Assembly: GCF_900129055.1 (NCBI RefSeq)
Contig: NZ_FQUZ01000010.1
Span: forward strand, 26,451-90,450
Source of the DNA: Lampropedia hyalina DSM 16112
Lineage (GTDB): Bacteria > Pseudomonadota > Gammaproteobacteria > Burkholderiales > Burkholderiaceae_C
Length of the DNA stretch: 64,000 nt
Direction: 5' to 3'
The notes under the pieces are model-generated. The model did no database searches and had not been told where the DNA came from. It saw nothing but the letters and a program-made list of their open reading frames with translations. Of the stretch, positions 17,168-26,284 are shown in pieces. Every line of letters begins with the position of its first letter. The stretch's first letter is position 1. Both the position numbers and the translations under genes were made by a program.

Positions 17168-18493
17168 TCAGGCAAACAGGTAGCTGCAAATGGCCACAGC
17201 GGCCACCACTGCCACCACATCGGCCGTCAGTGCCGCCAGCAGCGTGTGGCGGATGCGCCGAATCTGCACGGCCCCGAAATACACGGCCAACACATAAAAC
17301 GTGGTTTCGGTGGAGCCTTGAATGGTGGAGACCAGATAGCCCACATAGCTGTCGGGGCCAATCGTCGGGTCGTGGATGATGGCACTCATCACCCCATATG
17401 CCCCCGAGCCGGACAGAGGCCGCAGCAACGCCATCGGCAACGCCTCGGCAGGCAGTCCCAGCGGTGCGGTAAAAACCGCCAGAGCCTGCACGATGACATC
17501 CAGCGCGCCACTGGCACGCAACATGCCCACCGCCACCAGAATCGCCACCAGATACGGCATGATGCGCAGGGCCACCTGAAACCCGTCCTTGGCACCTTCC
17601 ACGAACGCCTCGTACACGCGCACGCCCCGCGCCCAGCCGAACAGCAGAAACGACACCATCAGTCCCGGCACAATCCAGGGGGCAATGGCCCGCCCCCAGA
17701 CAATGGTGGCAGGAATCGCCAGCAACAGGCCCAGCATGGCCAGCCAGCACACCCAGGCCGGATAGGCACGGTCATCTTCCAGCAGGGCCGCCGTCGGGCC
17801 AGCATCATCGGTTGCTGTGCCTGCCGCCGTGTCGCTCACCCACGGGCGTGCCATCGCCAACTCGTGCGCTGTGGCCTGCCCCACCGGGAAATACCGCTGC
17901 ACCCACCACGCAGCCGCAATCGCGGCCAGCGTGGACACCACGGTGGCAAACAGCGTGGTCGGCAGAATGCCCGCAGGGTCTGCCGAACCAGCAGCCGCGC
18001 GGATGGCAATCACCTTCGCTGGCAACAGCGTCACGCCTGAGGTATTGATGGCCAGAAACATGGCCATCGCATTCGTGGCCGTACCGGGGCGCGGATTGAG
18101 CTTGTCCAGCTCCTGCATGGCACGAATGCCAAAGGGCGTGGCCGCATTGCCCAGCCCCAGCCCATTGGCCGACATGTTCAGAATCATCGCCCCCATGGCT
18201 GGGTGATTGGCAGGCACCTGCGGAAACAGCCGCACCATCAGCGGGCGAATCAGCCGGGCAATGATGACCAGCATCCCGCCTTCCTCGGCCACCTTCATCA
18301 ACCCCAGGAACAGGGCAAGAACCCCCACCAGCCCGATGGCCAGCTCAATCGCACCGGTGGCCGATGCCACCATGCCGCTGGAGAGCAGCTCCATCGGGCC
18401 ACTGCCCTGCGCCTCGGAAGGCACAAAATGCCACTGCTTCCAAGCCGCAGTGGCGAATGCGATCAGCACAATCGCCAGAAAAATGATGTTCAT
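17168..18493 (-). CDS. Nucleoside-recognition (SpmA/SpmB-like fusion) membrane protein
   Basis: A 441-residue integral membrane protein with about ten hydrophobic segments. It contains two nucleoside-recognition (Gate, PF07670) modules: one around residues 40-180 (SANGLGLGNAATPFGIRAMQ, INTSGVTLLPAKVIAI) and one around 290-430 (RPLSGSGAYGVMS, STIQGSTETTFYVLAVYFGA). These correspond to SpmA and SpmB of spore formers fused in one chain, a form common in non-sporulating proteobacteria. The start is ATG at 18493. Transport function is presumed, substrate unknown. It is divergent from ppk2, with 108 bp before the next minus-strand gene. Confidence 0.85.
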   Translation of the reverse strand: MNIIFLAIVLIAFATAAWKQWHFVPSEAQGSGPMELLSSGMVASATGAIELAIGLVGVLALFLGLMKVAEEGGMLVIIARLIRPLMVRLFPQVPANHPAMGAMILNMSANGLGLGNAATPFGIRAMQELDKLNPRPGTATNAMAMFLAINTSGVTLLPAKVIAIRAAAGSADPAGILPTTLFATVVSTLAAIAAAWWVQRYFPVGQATAHELAMARPWVSDTAAGTATDDAGPTAALLEDDRAYPAWVCWLAMLGLLLAIPATIVWGRAIAPWIVPGLMVSFLLFGWARGVRVYEAFVEGAKDGFQVALRIMPYLVAILVAVGMLRASGALDVIVQALAVFTAPLGLPAEALPMALLRPLSGSGAYGVMSAIIHDPTIGPDSYVGYLVSTIQGSTETTFYVLAVYFGAVQIRRIRHTLLAALTADVVAVVAAVAICSYLFA

Positions 18494-18752
18494 TGAACCC
18501 TCGATTCCACTCCAGGCACCGCCTGGGCTTGGTGTATCCGGCACCCTCTTTGCACGGGCTTAACAGGCCCTCTGCGAGGCTTTGACATGTTTTTGTCATG
18601 CGGGGCCATTATGCTGGCCGCGCCCTGGGTTTACCCAGGGCATTCACAGAAAAAGCCTTGCCAACCCTGGCGGCGTGCCACTGCGCTCACGCATGACGGG
18701 CACCCTCCCGGTTGGTGGAATTTTCACCCAGTATCTCCCAAGCAGAATTCAC
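18494..18752. promoter_or_regulatory. Divergent intergenic region with two palindromes, upstream of ppk2
   Basis: A 259-bp gap between divergent genes. It holds TGACATGTTTTTGTCA at 18583-18598 (inverted TGACA half-sites six bases apart) and the perfect palindrome GCCCTGGGTTTACCCAGGGC at 18622-18641. Neither is followed by a T run, so operator or leader-hairpin roles are more likely than termination. No further gene is seen. Confidence 0.4.
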
Positions 18753-19691
18753 ATGGACAAAGATTTCGCCCCCGCGATCAACGATGAACCGGACCTGGGT
18801 TCGCAAATCCGGCAACTCCAAGCAGACATCATGGATGATCTGGACGAGGAGCTGGAACTGGAGATGGACGATGCCAGGCTTGATGCCCTGGTCGGCAACG
18901 AAAACGCCTCGGCCACCGACATCTCGCGCCGTCGCTACTTCAGCGAACTGCTGCGCCTGCAAGGCGAGCTGGTGCGCCTGCAAGACTGGGTGGTTCACAA
19001 GAAGCTGAAAGTCGTGGTGCTGTTCGAGGGCCGCGATTCCGCCGGCAAGGGCGGAGCCATCAAGCGCATCACCCAACGGCTGAACCCGCGCGTCTGCCGC
19101 GTTGCCGCCCTGCCCGCGCCCAGCGAGCGCGAGCGCACCCAGTGGTACTTCCAGCGTTACACCGCCCACCTGCCAGCGGGCGGGGAGATGGTGCTGTTCG
19201 ACCGCAGCTGGTACAACCGCGCCGGGGTCGAAAGGGTCATGGGTTTTTGCTCCGATGCCGAATACGAAGAGTTCTTTCGCAGCGTGGTGGAATTCGAGCG
19301 CATGCTGATCCGCTCGGGCATCGTGCTCATCAAATACTGGTTCTCCATCACCGACGAGGAGCAGAACAAGCGTTTCCTGATGCGCATCCACGATCCGCTC
19401 AAGCAATGGAAACTCTCGCCTATGGACCTGGAATCGCGCCGCCGCTGGGAAGACTACACCAAGGCCAAGGAAACCATGTTCGAGCGCACCCACCATGCCG
19501 ACTCACCTTGGTGGGTCATCGAAGGCGACGACAAGAAAAGCGCGCGCCTGAACTGCATCGCCCACCTGCTCGACCAGATTCCGTATGGTGACGTGCCGCA
19601 CGATCCTGTGCAACTGCCCCCGCGCGTGCACAATCCCGACTACATCCGCCACCCCGTGCCGGACACCATGAAAGTGCCACGCATTTATTGA
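18753..19691 (+). CDS. ppk2: Polyphosphate kinase 2
   Basis: A 312-residue PPK2-family enzyme that transfers phosphate between polyphosphate and nucleotides. Key motifs are the P-loop FEGRDSAGKGGAIKRI (about residues 92-107), the Walker B-like FDRSWYNRAGVE, and the lid region TQRLNPRVCRVAALPAPSER. The acidic N-terminus (DDLDEELELEMDDARLD) is typical of class I PPK2. The start at ATG 18753 (MDKDFAPAIND) is favoured over an upstream in-frame start that runs through the palindromic leader. A single PPK2 domain of this length fits the class that makes NTP from NDP; direction is inferred. Confidence 0.93.
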   Translation: MDKDFAPAINDEPDLGSQIRQLQADIMDDLDEELELEMDDARLDALVGNENASATDISRRRYFSELLRLQGELVRLQDWVVHKKLKVVVLFEGRDSAGKGGAIKRITQRLNPRVCRVAALPAPSERERTQWYFQRYTAHLPAGGEMVLFDRSWYNRAGVERVMGFCSDAEYEEFFRSVVEFERMLIRSGIVLIKYWFSITDEEQNKRFLMRIHDPLKQWKLSPMDLESRRRWEDYTKAKETMFERTHHADSPWWVIEGDDKKSARLNCIAHLLDQIPYGDVPHDPVQLPPRVHNPDYIRHPVPDTMKVPRIY

Positions 19692-19834
19692 GCGGTCACA
19701 TCCGAAAGGGGCAGTGGCATTCAGAGGTGAGGGCCTGCCCCGTTCATGCAGGCCCATGTTGGCAGCGGCAACCGGTAAGCAGCCGGGTAAAATAGTCCGC
19801 TTTGTCCTCTTTACCGACACACTCGGCCACGCGC

Positions 19835-21397
19835 ATGTCTGACAACGCCCCCAACACCTCCCCAGCCGTGCAGGATGCACCGGCCACCGACGAAAACCAG
19901 TTGATCGCCGAACGCCGCGACAAGCTGCGCGAGCTGCGCGAGCAGTCCGCCGCACGGCAGCAACCCGCCTTCCCCAACGACTTCAAGCCCCAGCACCGTG
20001 CCCAGAACCTGCACGACCGCCACGGTGCCGAAGACGGCGCGGCACTGGAGGCCCAGTCCCTAACCGTCTCGGTCGCCGGACGCATGATGCTCAAGCGCGT
20101 CATGGGCAAGGCCAGTTTTGCCACTGTGCAGGATGCCACAGGCCGCATCCAGCTCTACATTGGCCGCGATGCCGTGGGCGAAGACGTGTACTCCAGCTTC
20201 AAACGCTGGGACCTGGGCGACATCGTTGCCGCCGAAGGCAGCCTGTTCAAGACCAAGACCGGCGAACTCTCCATCAAGGTCGAAACCCTGCGGCTGCTCA
20301 CCAAGAGCCTGCGCCCGTTGCCCGACAAATTCCACGGCATTGCCGACCAAGAACTCAAGTACCGCCAGCGTTACGTCGATCTCATCACCGACAGCGACAC
20401 ACGCGAACGCTTTGCCGCCCGCAGCAAGGCCATTTCCAGCGTGCGCCAGTTCATGGTCGAACACGAATTCCTTGAAGTCGAAACGCCCATGCTGCACCCC
20501 ATTCCGGGCGGTGCCAACGCCAAGCCCTTCGTCACCCACCACAATGCCCTCGATCAGGACATGTACCTGCGTATTGCGCCGGAGCTGTACCTGAAGCGGC
20601 TGATCGTGGGCGGCTTCGAGCGCGTGTTCGAGATCAACCGCAGCTTCCGCAACGAAGGCATCTCGGTGCGCCACAACCCCGAATTCACCATGATGGAGTT
20701 CTACGCGGCCTACTGGAACTACCGCGACCTGATGGACTTCACCGAAGAGCTGCTGCGCCACGTCGCCAAGCAGGCCGTCGGCAACCTGCAACTGACCTAC
20801 CAGGGGCAGGCAGTGGACCTGGCCCAGCCCTTTGCGCGCCTGACCATCCGCGAAGCCATCGTCGCCCACACCGATGCCGGGGAACACGTCGATGACCGCG
20901 ACTGGCTCATCACATCCCTGCGCAAGCTGGGCCTGTCGGAAGCCAAGGATCGCCTGAGCACCCGCAGCCTGGCCTCGCTGCAAGTCCTGTACTTTGAGGA
21001 AGCCGTGGAAGAAAAGCTCTGGCAACCCACCTTCATCATGGAGCACCCCACCGAAATCTCGCCACTGGCGCGCGCCAACGATGAACGCCCCGAAGTCACC
21101 GAACGCTTCGAGCTGTACATCACCGGCCGCGAAATGGCCAATGGCTTCTCGGAACTCAACGATGCCGAAGACCAGGCCGAACGCTTCAACGCCCAGGTGG
21201 CCGCCAAGGACGGCGGCGACGACGAAGCCATGTTCTACGACCACGACTTCGTGCGCGCGCTGGAATACGGCATGCCGCCCACCGGCGGCTGTGGCGTGGG
21301 GCTGGACCGGCTGATGATGCTGCTCACCGACAGCCCCAGCATCCGCGATGTCATCCTGTTCCCGGCCCTGCGACGCGAAGCCGGCAAGAACGCCTGA
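19835..21397 (+). CDS. lysS: Lysyl-tRNA synthetase, class II
   Basis: A 520-residue class II enzyme charging tRNA-Lys. The N-terminal OB-fold anticodon-binding domain (about residues 75-190, [20 protein letters not shown]) is followed by the catalytic core with motif 1 ([20 protein letters not shown]), motif 2 ([20 protein letters not shown]) and motif 3 ([16 protein letters not shown]). The start is ATG at 19835 (MSDNAPNTS), which fits the usual short, charged N-terminal helix. Length is usual for bacteria (about 500-520). It is downstream of ppk2 by 143 bp. Confidence 0.97.
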   Translation: MSDNAPNTSPAVQDAPATDENQLIAERRDKLRELREQSAARQQPAFPNDFKPQHRAQNLHDRHGAEDGAALEAQSLTVSVAGRMMLKRVMGKASFATVQDATGRIQLYIGRDAVGEDVYSSFKRWDLGDIVAAEGSLFKTKTGELSIKVETLRLLTKSLRPLPDKFHGIADQELKYRQRYVDLITDSDTRERFAARSKAISSVRQFMVEHEFLEVETPMLHPIPGGANAKPFVTHHNALDQDMYLRIAPELYLKRLIVGGFERVFEINRSFRNEGISVRHNPEFTMMEFYAAYWNYRDLMDFTEELLRHVAKQAVGNLQLTYQGQAVDLAQPFARLTIREAIVAHTDAGEHVDDRDWLITSLRKLGLSEAKDRLSTRSLASLQVLYFEEAVEEKLWQPTFIMEHPTEISPLARANDERPEVTERFELYITGREMANGFSELNDAEDQAERFNAQVAAKDGGDDEAMFYDHDFVRALEYGMPPTGGCGVGLDRLMMLLTDSPSIRDVILFPALRREAGKNA

Positions 21398-21435
21398 CCC
21401 CATTGCCACCATTCTTCCACGCACCAGAACCGCGC

Positions 21436-22029
21436 ATGTTTCAAGCCCACCTGCCCGTCTGGGCACACGAATGGGTCACACCCTTGGTACTGACCTTGCA
21501 GATTGCCCTGATTATGGGCATCGCCTGGTTCATCAAACGCATGCTGGGCAAGCTGATCCAGCGGCTGGCCATGCAATACAGCCTGCCGGCCGACATGGTG
21601 GTTCCCATGCGCACCCTGGGCGGCTGGCTCATCATCGCGGTGGCGGCACTGATGGTGCTGCAACGCCTGGGTGTATCGGCTCCGGTGCTGTGGACGGCCC
21701 TGTCGGGCTTTGCCGCAATGGCGGCAGTGGCATTTTTTGCCGCCTGGAGCGTACTCTCCAACCTGTTTTGCTCGTTCCTGATATTCACGGCCACGCCCTT
21801 TCGCATCGGGGACACCCTGGAGATTCTGGATGCTGCCGACAAACCCGGCGTCAAGGGACGAGTGCTGGTCATTCACCTGCTCTACACCACGCTGGAAGAC
21901 CTCAACGGCGAAGCCACCGAAGGCGCGCTGCTGCAAATTCCCAACAGCGCGTTCTTCCAGAAAACCATCCGCCGCTGGCAACCCGACGAAAACGACCGCA
22001 AGCACTACCACTGGCAGCGCAGGATTTAG
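21436..22029 (+). CDS. MscS-like small membrane protein
   Basis: A 197-residue protein with about three transmembrane helices (residues about 12-30, 50-70 and 75-105). The last, FAAMAAVAFFAAWSVLSNLFCSFLIF, resembles the pore helix TM3 of MscS, and the following ATPFRIGDTLEI matches the start of the MscS beta domain. The C-terminal cytoplasmic vestibule is much reduced compared with MscS (286 residues). It lies 38 bp after lysS. A mechanosensitive ion channel role is inferred; the short form may be a specialised channel. Confidence 0.75.
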   Translation: MFQAHLPVWAHEWVTPLVLTLQIALIMGIAWFIKRMLGKLIQRLAMQYSLPADMVVPMRTLGGWLIIAVAALMVLQRLGVSAPVLWTALSGFAAMAAVAFFAAWSVLSNLFCSFLIFTATPFRIGDTLEILDAADKPGVKGRVLVIHLLYTTLEDLNGEATEGALLQIPNSAFFQKTIRRWQPDENDRKHYHWQRRI

Positions 22030-22111
22030 CGCGGCCACATCCCCAGCAGAAAACCCACGCACCCGCTTCTTGACAGAAATGTGACCTTCTGACAACACCG
22101 GCGGGCACTCG

Positions 22112-22140
22112 TGGAAAATGGCGTGAAATTTGCTTATAAC
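22112..22140 (+). promoter_or_regulatory. Candidate sigma-70 promoter for the porin gene
   Basis: TGGAAA (22112-22117) and TATAAC (22135-22140) are separated by 17 bp and match the -35 and -10 consensus at 4 and 5 of 6 positions. They lie in the 269-bp gap (22030-22298) before the porin, leaving a 5' leader of about 150 bases. No other gene is visible in the gap. Confidence 0.5.
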
Positions 22141-22298
22141 AATTTCGTGAATCCTTTAGACTGGTGTCCGCTACCTGCCCTGATCTTTGTGTGCCCGATG
22201 CCCTGACACTGGTTTCATGCCATGTTCCGGTTGCAGCCACGGCACATTCCTCCTGTCGGGATGGCGACTTTTTTTGACCTTCATCTTTACTGACCACC

Positions 22299-23255
22299 AT
22301 GAAAAAAACAGCAATTCACCTGACCGCACTGGCCGCCCTGTTCACGGGCGTGGCCGCCCATGCCCAAAGCAGCGTGACCCTGTATGGCCGCGTGAACACC
22401 ACGGTCGAATACGAGGATGTGGACGGCACCAGCGGCTCCACCACCGGCCTGAAAAGCTCCGGCTCCTTCATTGGCTTCAAGGGCACGGAAGACCTGGGCA
22501 ACGGCCTGACCGCCAGCTTCGTGCTGGAGCGCGAAGTCGATGCCACCACCGGTGCCTCCACCGGTTTCGAGCGCGAAACCCATGTCGCCCTCAGCGGTGG
22601 CTTCGGTACCGTGAAGCTGGGCAACTACAACTCCACGGCCTACACCTACACCGCCGACTGGATCAGCCTGCACAACCACGATGTCGGCTCGTCTGCCGAC
22701 AAACTGTTCGCCTACCCAGTCACCAACACCTCCAAGATCGGCTACCGCACCCCCTCGCTGGGCGGTCTGGTACTGGAAGTGGGCTATGGCTTCGAGGACA
22801 ACCACGGCAATGACTCCCCCTATGATCTGAGTGCCACCTATCAGGCCGGCGCACTGGATCTGGGCTTTGGCTTTGCCAAGTGGAACGACTGGGAAGCCTA
22901 CACGCTGCGCGCACTCTACACCACCGGCCCGTTCACCCTGGGCGGCTATGTGCAGTACGACGATGACAGCGAGATCAGCACCCGTTATGGCGACCGCTTC
23001 TCTGCCCGTCTGGCAGGTGCCTACACCGTGGGCAATTCCGAATTCCACCTGAACGTGGGCTGGGCCGACGACTACGAAAACCTCAGCGACAGTGCTGCCG
23101 TGCAATACACGCTGGCATACAACTACAACCTGAGCAAGCGCACCAAGCTGTACGGCTTCTACACCGGACTGGAAAGCGACAACGGTGCCGTATATGGCAA
23201 TAACCCCGGCAAGGATAGCAGCACCATCGCTGTGGGTATCCGCCACCTGTTCTGA
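22299..23255 (+). CDS. Outer-membrane porin (Gram-negative porin family)
   Basis: A 318-residue trimeric-type general porin. The signal peptide MKKTAIHLTALAALFTGVAA ends at AHA-Q (about residue 22). The mature protein begins QSSVTLYGRVNTTVEY, the usual first strand of Burkholderiales porins. Alternating beta strands follow, with PVTNTSKIGYRTPSLGG as a landmark and a terminal Phe (VGIRHLF) needed for barrel assembly. It is slightly shorter than the typical 340-380 residues. A single-gene unit with its own promoter region and terminator. Confidence 0.93.
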   Translation: MKKTAIHLTALAALFTGVAAHAQSSVTLYGRVNTTVEYEDVDGTSGSTTGLKSSGSFIGFKGTEDLGNGLTASFVLEREVDATTGASTGFERETHVALSGGFGTVKLGNYNSTAYTYTADWISLHNHDVGSSADKLFAYPVTNTSKIGYRTPSLGGLVLEVGYGFEDNHGNDSPYDLSATYQAGALDLGFGFAKWNDWEAYTLRALYTTGPFTLGGYVQYDDDSEISTRYGDRFSARLAGAYTVGNSEFHLNVGWADDYENLSDSAAVQYTLAYNYNLSKRTKLYGFYTGLESDNGAVYGNNPGKDSSTIAVGIRHLF

Positions 23256-23297
23256 TACCCGTCTCCTGCCAGCCCTGCAAGCCAGCGGCTGGCCATC

Positions 23298-23337
23298 AAA
23301 AAAACGCTGGCCCGTTACACGGTGCCAGCGTTTTTTT
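23298..23337. terminator. Bidirectional rho-independent terminator
   Basis: Stem ACGCTGGC (23304-23311) pairs with GCCAGCGT (23324-23331), with A7 before and T7 after. It lies between the convergent porin and DUF3817 genes and can serve both strands. Confidence 0.85.
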
Positions 23338-23352
23338 GTACTTCAACCACCG

Positions 23353-23727
23353 TCAGAGCCTGCCAGGGCGGCGGTTCGGTCGTGCCGTCGTTACTGCGGC
23401 CGGGGCCAGCAGTCCGCGCTTGCGATAGACGATTTCCAGCGGCAGCGTCACCAGGGGCGGAATGGCAGCCAGAATCGCCAGTACGGTGTGCCACAGCGAC
23501 CAGCGCAACTGCGAAGCCGTCCAAACCGCCACCGCCACATAGACCAGAAAAGCCACTCCATGCAGGCGGCCAAACCACCACACCAGCACTTCAGTGGTAC
23601 CGGTGCCGTATTTCAGGAACATGCCCAGCAGCAAGCCGGCCCAGGTCAAGGCCTCCACCAGAGCCACCACACTGAACAGCCGACCGATAGGAGATACGGG
23701 AGCCGGAGAAGAAAAAGGATTGGCCAT
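23353..23727 (-). CDS. DUF3817 membrane protein
   Basis: A 124-residue protein with three predicted transmembrane helices (about residues 17-40, 48-68 and 74-98). The segments LVEALTWAGLLLGMFLKY and WWFGRLHGVAFLVYV match DUF3817, a family of small integral membrane proteins of unknown function. The start is ATG at 23727. Removing the inverted-repeat element 3 immediately upstream would place this ATG three bases after the dut stop, so it was once the last gene of the dut operon. The element end now forms the region where the ribosome must bind (AACAGG about 10 bases upstream). Confidence 0.8.
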   Translation of the reverse strand: MANPFSSPAPVSPIGRLFSVVALVEALTWAGLLLGMFLKYGTGTTEVLVWWFGRLHGVAFLVYVAVAVWTASQLRWSLWHTVLAILAAIPPLVTLPLEIVYRKRGLLAPAAVTTARPNRRPGRL

Positions 23728-23733
23728 GGCTTA

Positions 23734-24001
23734 GAACCTGTTCATGATCTTTTCATGGGGTACGCACGATGCCAAAACTGTTCCAATCAAGGCGCGCGGC
23801 GCAGCACAGACTGGGTGTCTGTGCAAGCCGTGCAACGCCGAGTGGGGCAGTTTTGGCATCGTGCCCTTTGGGTTGCCCCGTCAGGCAGGCCACTGCGGCG
23901 TTGCAAATCCTCGCCGGGCCACCAGCCCGACTGCGGTTTGCGCCTTGCATTGACCTGCCTGACGGGGCAACGTACCCCATGAAAAGATCATGAACAGGTT
24001 C
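23734..24001. mobile_element. MITE-like inverted-repeat element 3 (268 bp)
   Basis: It has perfect 31-bp terminal inverted repeats beginning GAACCTGTTCATGATCTTTT and ending in ...GGGGTACG, flanked by TTA at 23731-23733 and TTA at 24002-24004. The right TTA is the TAA stop codon of dut on the minus strand. A core of about 50 bp (about 23893-23943) is shared in inverted orientation with element 2. It has no convincing coding frame and separates dut from the DUF3817 gene. Confidence 0.8.
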
Positions 24002-24448
24002 TTACTGCTTTCCGGTGGAACCGTAACCACCTGCGCCGCGTTCGGAGGCCACAAACTCCTGCACGATGTTCAGGCTGGCCTGCACCACCGGCACGATGAC
24101 AAGCTGGGCGATCCGATCCAGCGGTGCAATCTGCACGGTCTGGCTGCTGCGGTTCCAGGCACTGACCATCAGTTGTCCCTGATAGTCGCTGTCGATCAGC
24201 CCGACCAGATTGCCCAGCACCAGCCCCTGTTTGTGCCCCAGGCCCGAGCGCGGCAGAATCAGCGCAGCATAGCCGGGGTCTTCGAGGTGAATCGCCAGCC
24301 CGGTGGGAATCAGCTCGACCTGCCCCGGCTCCAGGGCCAGCGGCTGCTCCAGCATGGCCCGCAAGTCCAGGCCGGCACTGCCTGCCGTGGCGTATTGGGG
24401 GAGTTGCCCGTGCAGACGGGCATCGAGAATCTTGACATCGAGTTTCAT
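24002..24448 (-). CDS. dut: dUTP diphosphatase (dUTPase)
   Basis: A 148-residue trimeric dUTPase hydrolysing dUTP to dUMP and pyrophosphate, keeping uracil out of DNA and supplying dTMP synthesis. The family motifs are present: motif [11 protein letters not shown], motif [13 protein letters not shown], motif [12 protein letters not shown] and the C-terminal motif [11 protein letters not shown], here near the very end (GKQ stop). ATG at 24448 overlaps the stop of the upstream lipoprotein gene by 4 bp, so the two are coupled. Its stop codon coincides with the target duplication of element 3. Confidence 0.97.
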   Translation of the reverse strand: MKLDVKILDARLHGQLPQYATAGSAGLDLRAMLEQPLALEPGQVELIPTGLAIHLEDPGYAALILPRSGLGHKQGLVLGNLVGLIDSDYQGQLMVSAWNRSSQTVQIAPLDRIAQLVIVPVVQASLNIVQEFVASERGAGGYGSTGKQ

Positions 24449-25236
24449 GGTCTATCGGAAGGTTCGGCCCCGGTAGCCGGGGCGATGGCAGGGGAAGCAC
24501 TGGCAGTGCCCCGGTTTTCAATCAGGCGGATGCGCATCTGGCTTTCGACCAACAGGGCTTCATTGCCGCTGCGCTGGGCGTATTGTGCCTGCAAGGCCAG
24601 CCACGCCAGCAAAGGCCGTCGCCACCCCTGTGCCGAAGCGGTGTCAATGGCGGTTTGCAGCAGGGTCTGCATGGCCGGGCCATCGGCGTTTTCCGGCATA
24701 TTCTCGGCAGCACCGTAGCGGCGCAATGCCACGGCAGCAGCCAACAGGCGCGAAAGCGGCTCTTCCACCTTGGCCACTGCTGCCACGGCCTGTGGGAAGG
24801 CTGCCGGTGCGTCCGCCTCCAGCACCCGTGCCACACCTTGCTGGGCGGCAGGCAACAGCGGGGTTTGCAGCGTGGCCGATGGTGCGTACAGATAATCCGC
24901 ATACGCCTGCTCGACCTGCCCTGCGACCGGGCGCAACACCTCGAAGCCGGTGCAATCCTGCCAGTCCAGACTGGCCACCTGCACGGCACACCGGCGCAAC
25001 TCCAGTCGCGCCAGCCGGGCAGGATCGCCAGTGAGCGATACTTGCTCGCGTGCCTTGTTCCATTCGTGCTGCGCTTCAGAGGTGCGACCTGCCAGCCAGG
25101 CATTCTCAGCGGCTTGCAGCGCGGCATGGCTGTTGATCTGCCAGGCGGGCGTGGGCGGCTTGTGGCCACAGGCCAGCAACAGCAGCCCCGCCAGCAGGGG
25201 CAGTGCCATGCGGATGGCCGCAGTGCAAACAGTCAT
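24445..25236 (-). CDS. Lipoprotein, probable partner of the MCE transporter
   Basis: A 263-residue protein with a lipoprotein signal: hydrophobic [15 protein letters not shown] with lipobox LLAC (Cys at about residue 23). The mature part is Ala-rich and helical with TPR-like spacing ([40 protein letters not shown]). I do not recognise a named family. The start at ATG 25236 has GGAG upstream and lies 10 bp after the MCE gene stop; an internal ATG at 25209 is the alternative. The MCE-permease-lipoprotein order suggests an auxiliary envelope lipoprotein, but it does not look like the usual PqiC-type one. Confidence 0.72.
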   Translation of the reverse strand: MTVCTAAIRMALPLLAGLLLLACGHKPPTPAWQINSHAALQAAENAWLAGRTSEAQHEWNKAREQVSLTGDPARLARLELRRCAVQVASLDWQDCTGFEVLRPVAGQVEQAYADYLYAPSATLQTPLLPAAQQGVARVLEADAPAAFPQAVAAVAKVEEPLSRLLAAAVALRRYGAAENMPENADGPAMQTLLQTAIDTASAQGWRRPLLAWLALQAQYAQRSGNEALLVESQMRIRLIENRGTASASPAIAPATGAEPSDRP

Positions 25237-25246
25237 CGGCACTCCT

Positions 25247-26266
25247 TCAAGGCAGGGTGATTTCAGGGGTCTGGCCAAACGGCCAGCGGCTGTTGATTTG
25301 CCCCAGCAGGCCATCGACCTTGCGCAGGCTGCTCTGCACTTCCATGCGCAGCGCGTTCAGGTCGGTAGAGGTTTCGCTGAGGTTGCCACTGATGGTCTTG
25401 GCATCGTCGAGCACCCGGTTGATTTTCTCCAGGCTCTGGCGCGTGTCGCTGAGCAGGGCTTGCAGTTCCTGGGTGCTGGCCTGTGCATCGCGCACCAGCC
25501 CGCTGGCTCCGAACACCTGTTCATCGGCATGGCCTGCCATGCGGTTGAGCCGCCCCACCAAATGGTTGATGCCAGTCAGGGTCTGCCGCACTTGTGCGGC
25601 CTCCTCGCCATTGCCCAGCAGTGTGCGCAACAGGCCATCGCGGGCAGTGGTCTGCCCCAGTGTCGCGCCCAACTGGTTCAGGTGTGCGAGGCTTTGCGCC
25701 AGATCGGACTGGCCGGAGGTCAGTTGTCCCAGGTTGTCCAACACCACGCGGGTGGATGCCAGCAACTGGGGAATCTCTGCCGAAGCGTCGCCGTAGAGCA
25801 CCGTGCGTTCGGCATTGTCGGGCAGCGGGGGATCGTCCCAGTCGCTGGTGTAGGCACGCAGGCTGGTGGCTCCCAGAATATTGCGCACCAGTGTGAACAG
25901 GCTGGATTCGCGCAGCCGGTGGGCGTTGCTCTCCGGAATGGCAATGTGGATGCGCACCGTACCATCGTCGGCCAGTTGAATCTGCTGCACCGAGCCAATC
26001 GGGAAGCCGGAAAACGTCAGGTCCATGCCAATGGAGATGCCGTCGGAATTGTCGGCGGTGAGGATCAGGCTCTGCTTGTCCTCGAATGCCCCGCGTGCGT
26101 ACAGCAGGTAGAACCCCCCCCCCAGTGCCAGCACCAGCGTCAGTGCCATCAGCACCAGCGACTGCCAGTGCAGGCGGCGGTTGGGCTGGAGCAGCGGCAA
26201 GCCCAGCGACGACAGCGGGGCTGGGTCGGCATCAGGGGAAAGCGGGGGAGACTGCGGCGTGCTCAT
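25247..26266 (-). CDS. MCE-family (MlaD-like) substrate-binding protein
   Basis: A 339-residue periplasmic protein anchored by one helix (about residues 35-55, SLVLMALTLVLALGGGFYLL). An MCE domain follows (about residues 60-150: VQQIQLADDGTVRIHIAIPE, with GISIGMDLTFSGFPIG). The C-terminal 180 residues are helical and likely coiled-coil (SLEKINRVLDDAKTISGNLS). MCE proteins form hexamers that carry lipids between the inner and outer membrane. A run of ten G (C on the plus strand, 26114-26123) lies in codons about 48-51 and could slip. It is downstream of the permease gene by 18 bp. Confidence 0.88.
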   Translation of the reverse strand: MSTPQSPPLSPDADPAPLSSLGLPLLQPNRRLHWQSLVLMALTLVLALGGGFYLLYARGAFEDKQSLILTADNSDGISIGMDLTFSGFPIGSVQQIQLADDGTVRIHIAIPESNAHRLRESSLFTLVRNILGATSLRAYTSDWDDPPLPDNAERTVLYGDASAEIPQLLASTRVVLDNLGQLTSGQSDLAQSLAHLNQLGATLGQTTARDGLLRTLLGNGEEAAQVRQTLTGINHLVGRLNRMAGHADEQVFGASGLVRDAQASTQELQALLSDTRQSLEKINRVLDDAKTISGNLSETSTDLNALRMEVQSSLRKVDGLLGQINSRWPFGQTPEITLP

Positions 26267-26284
26267 GCGGGAGGGCAGAGGGTT

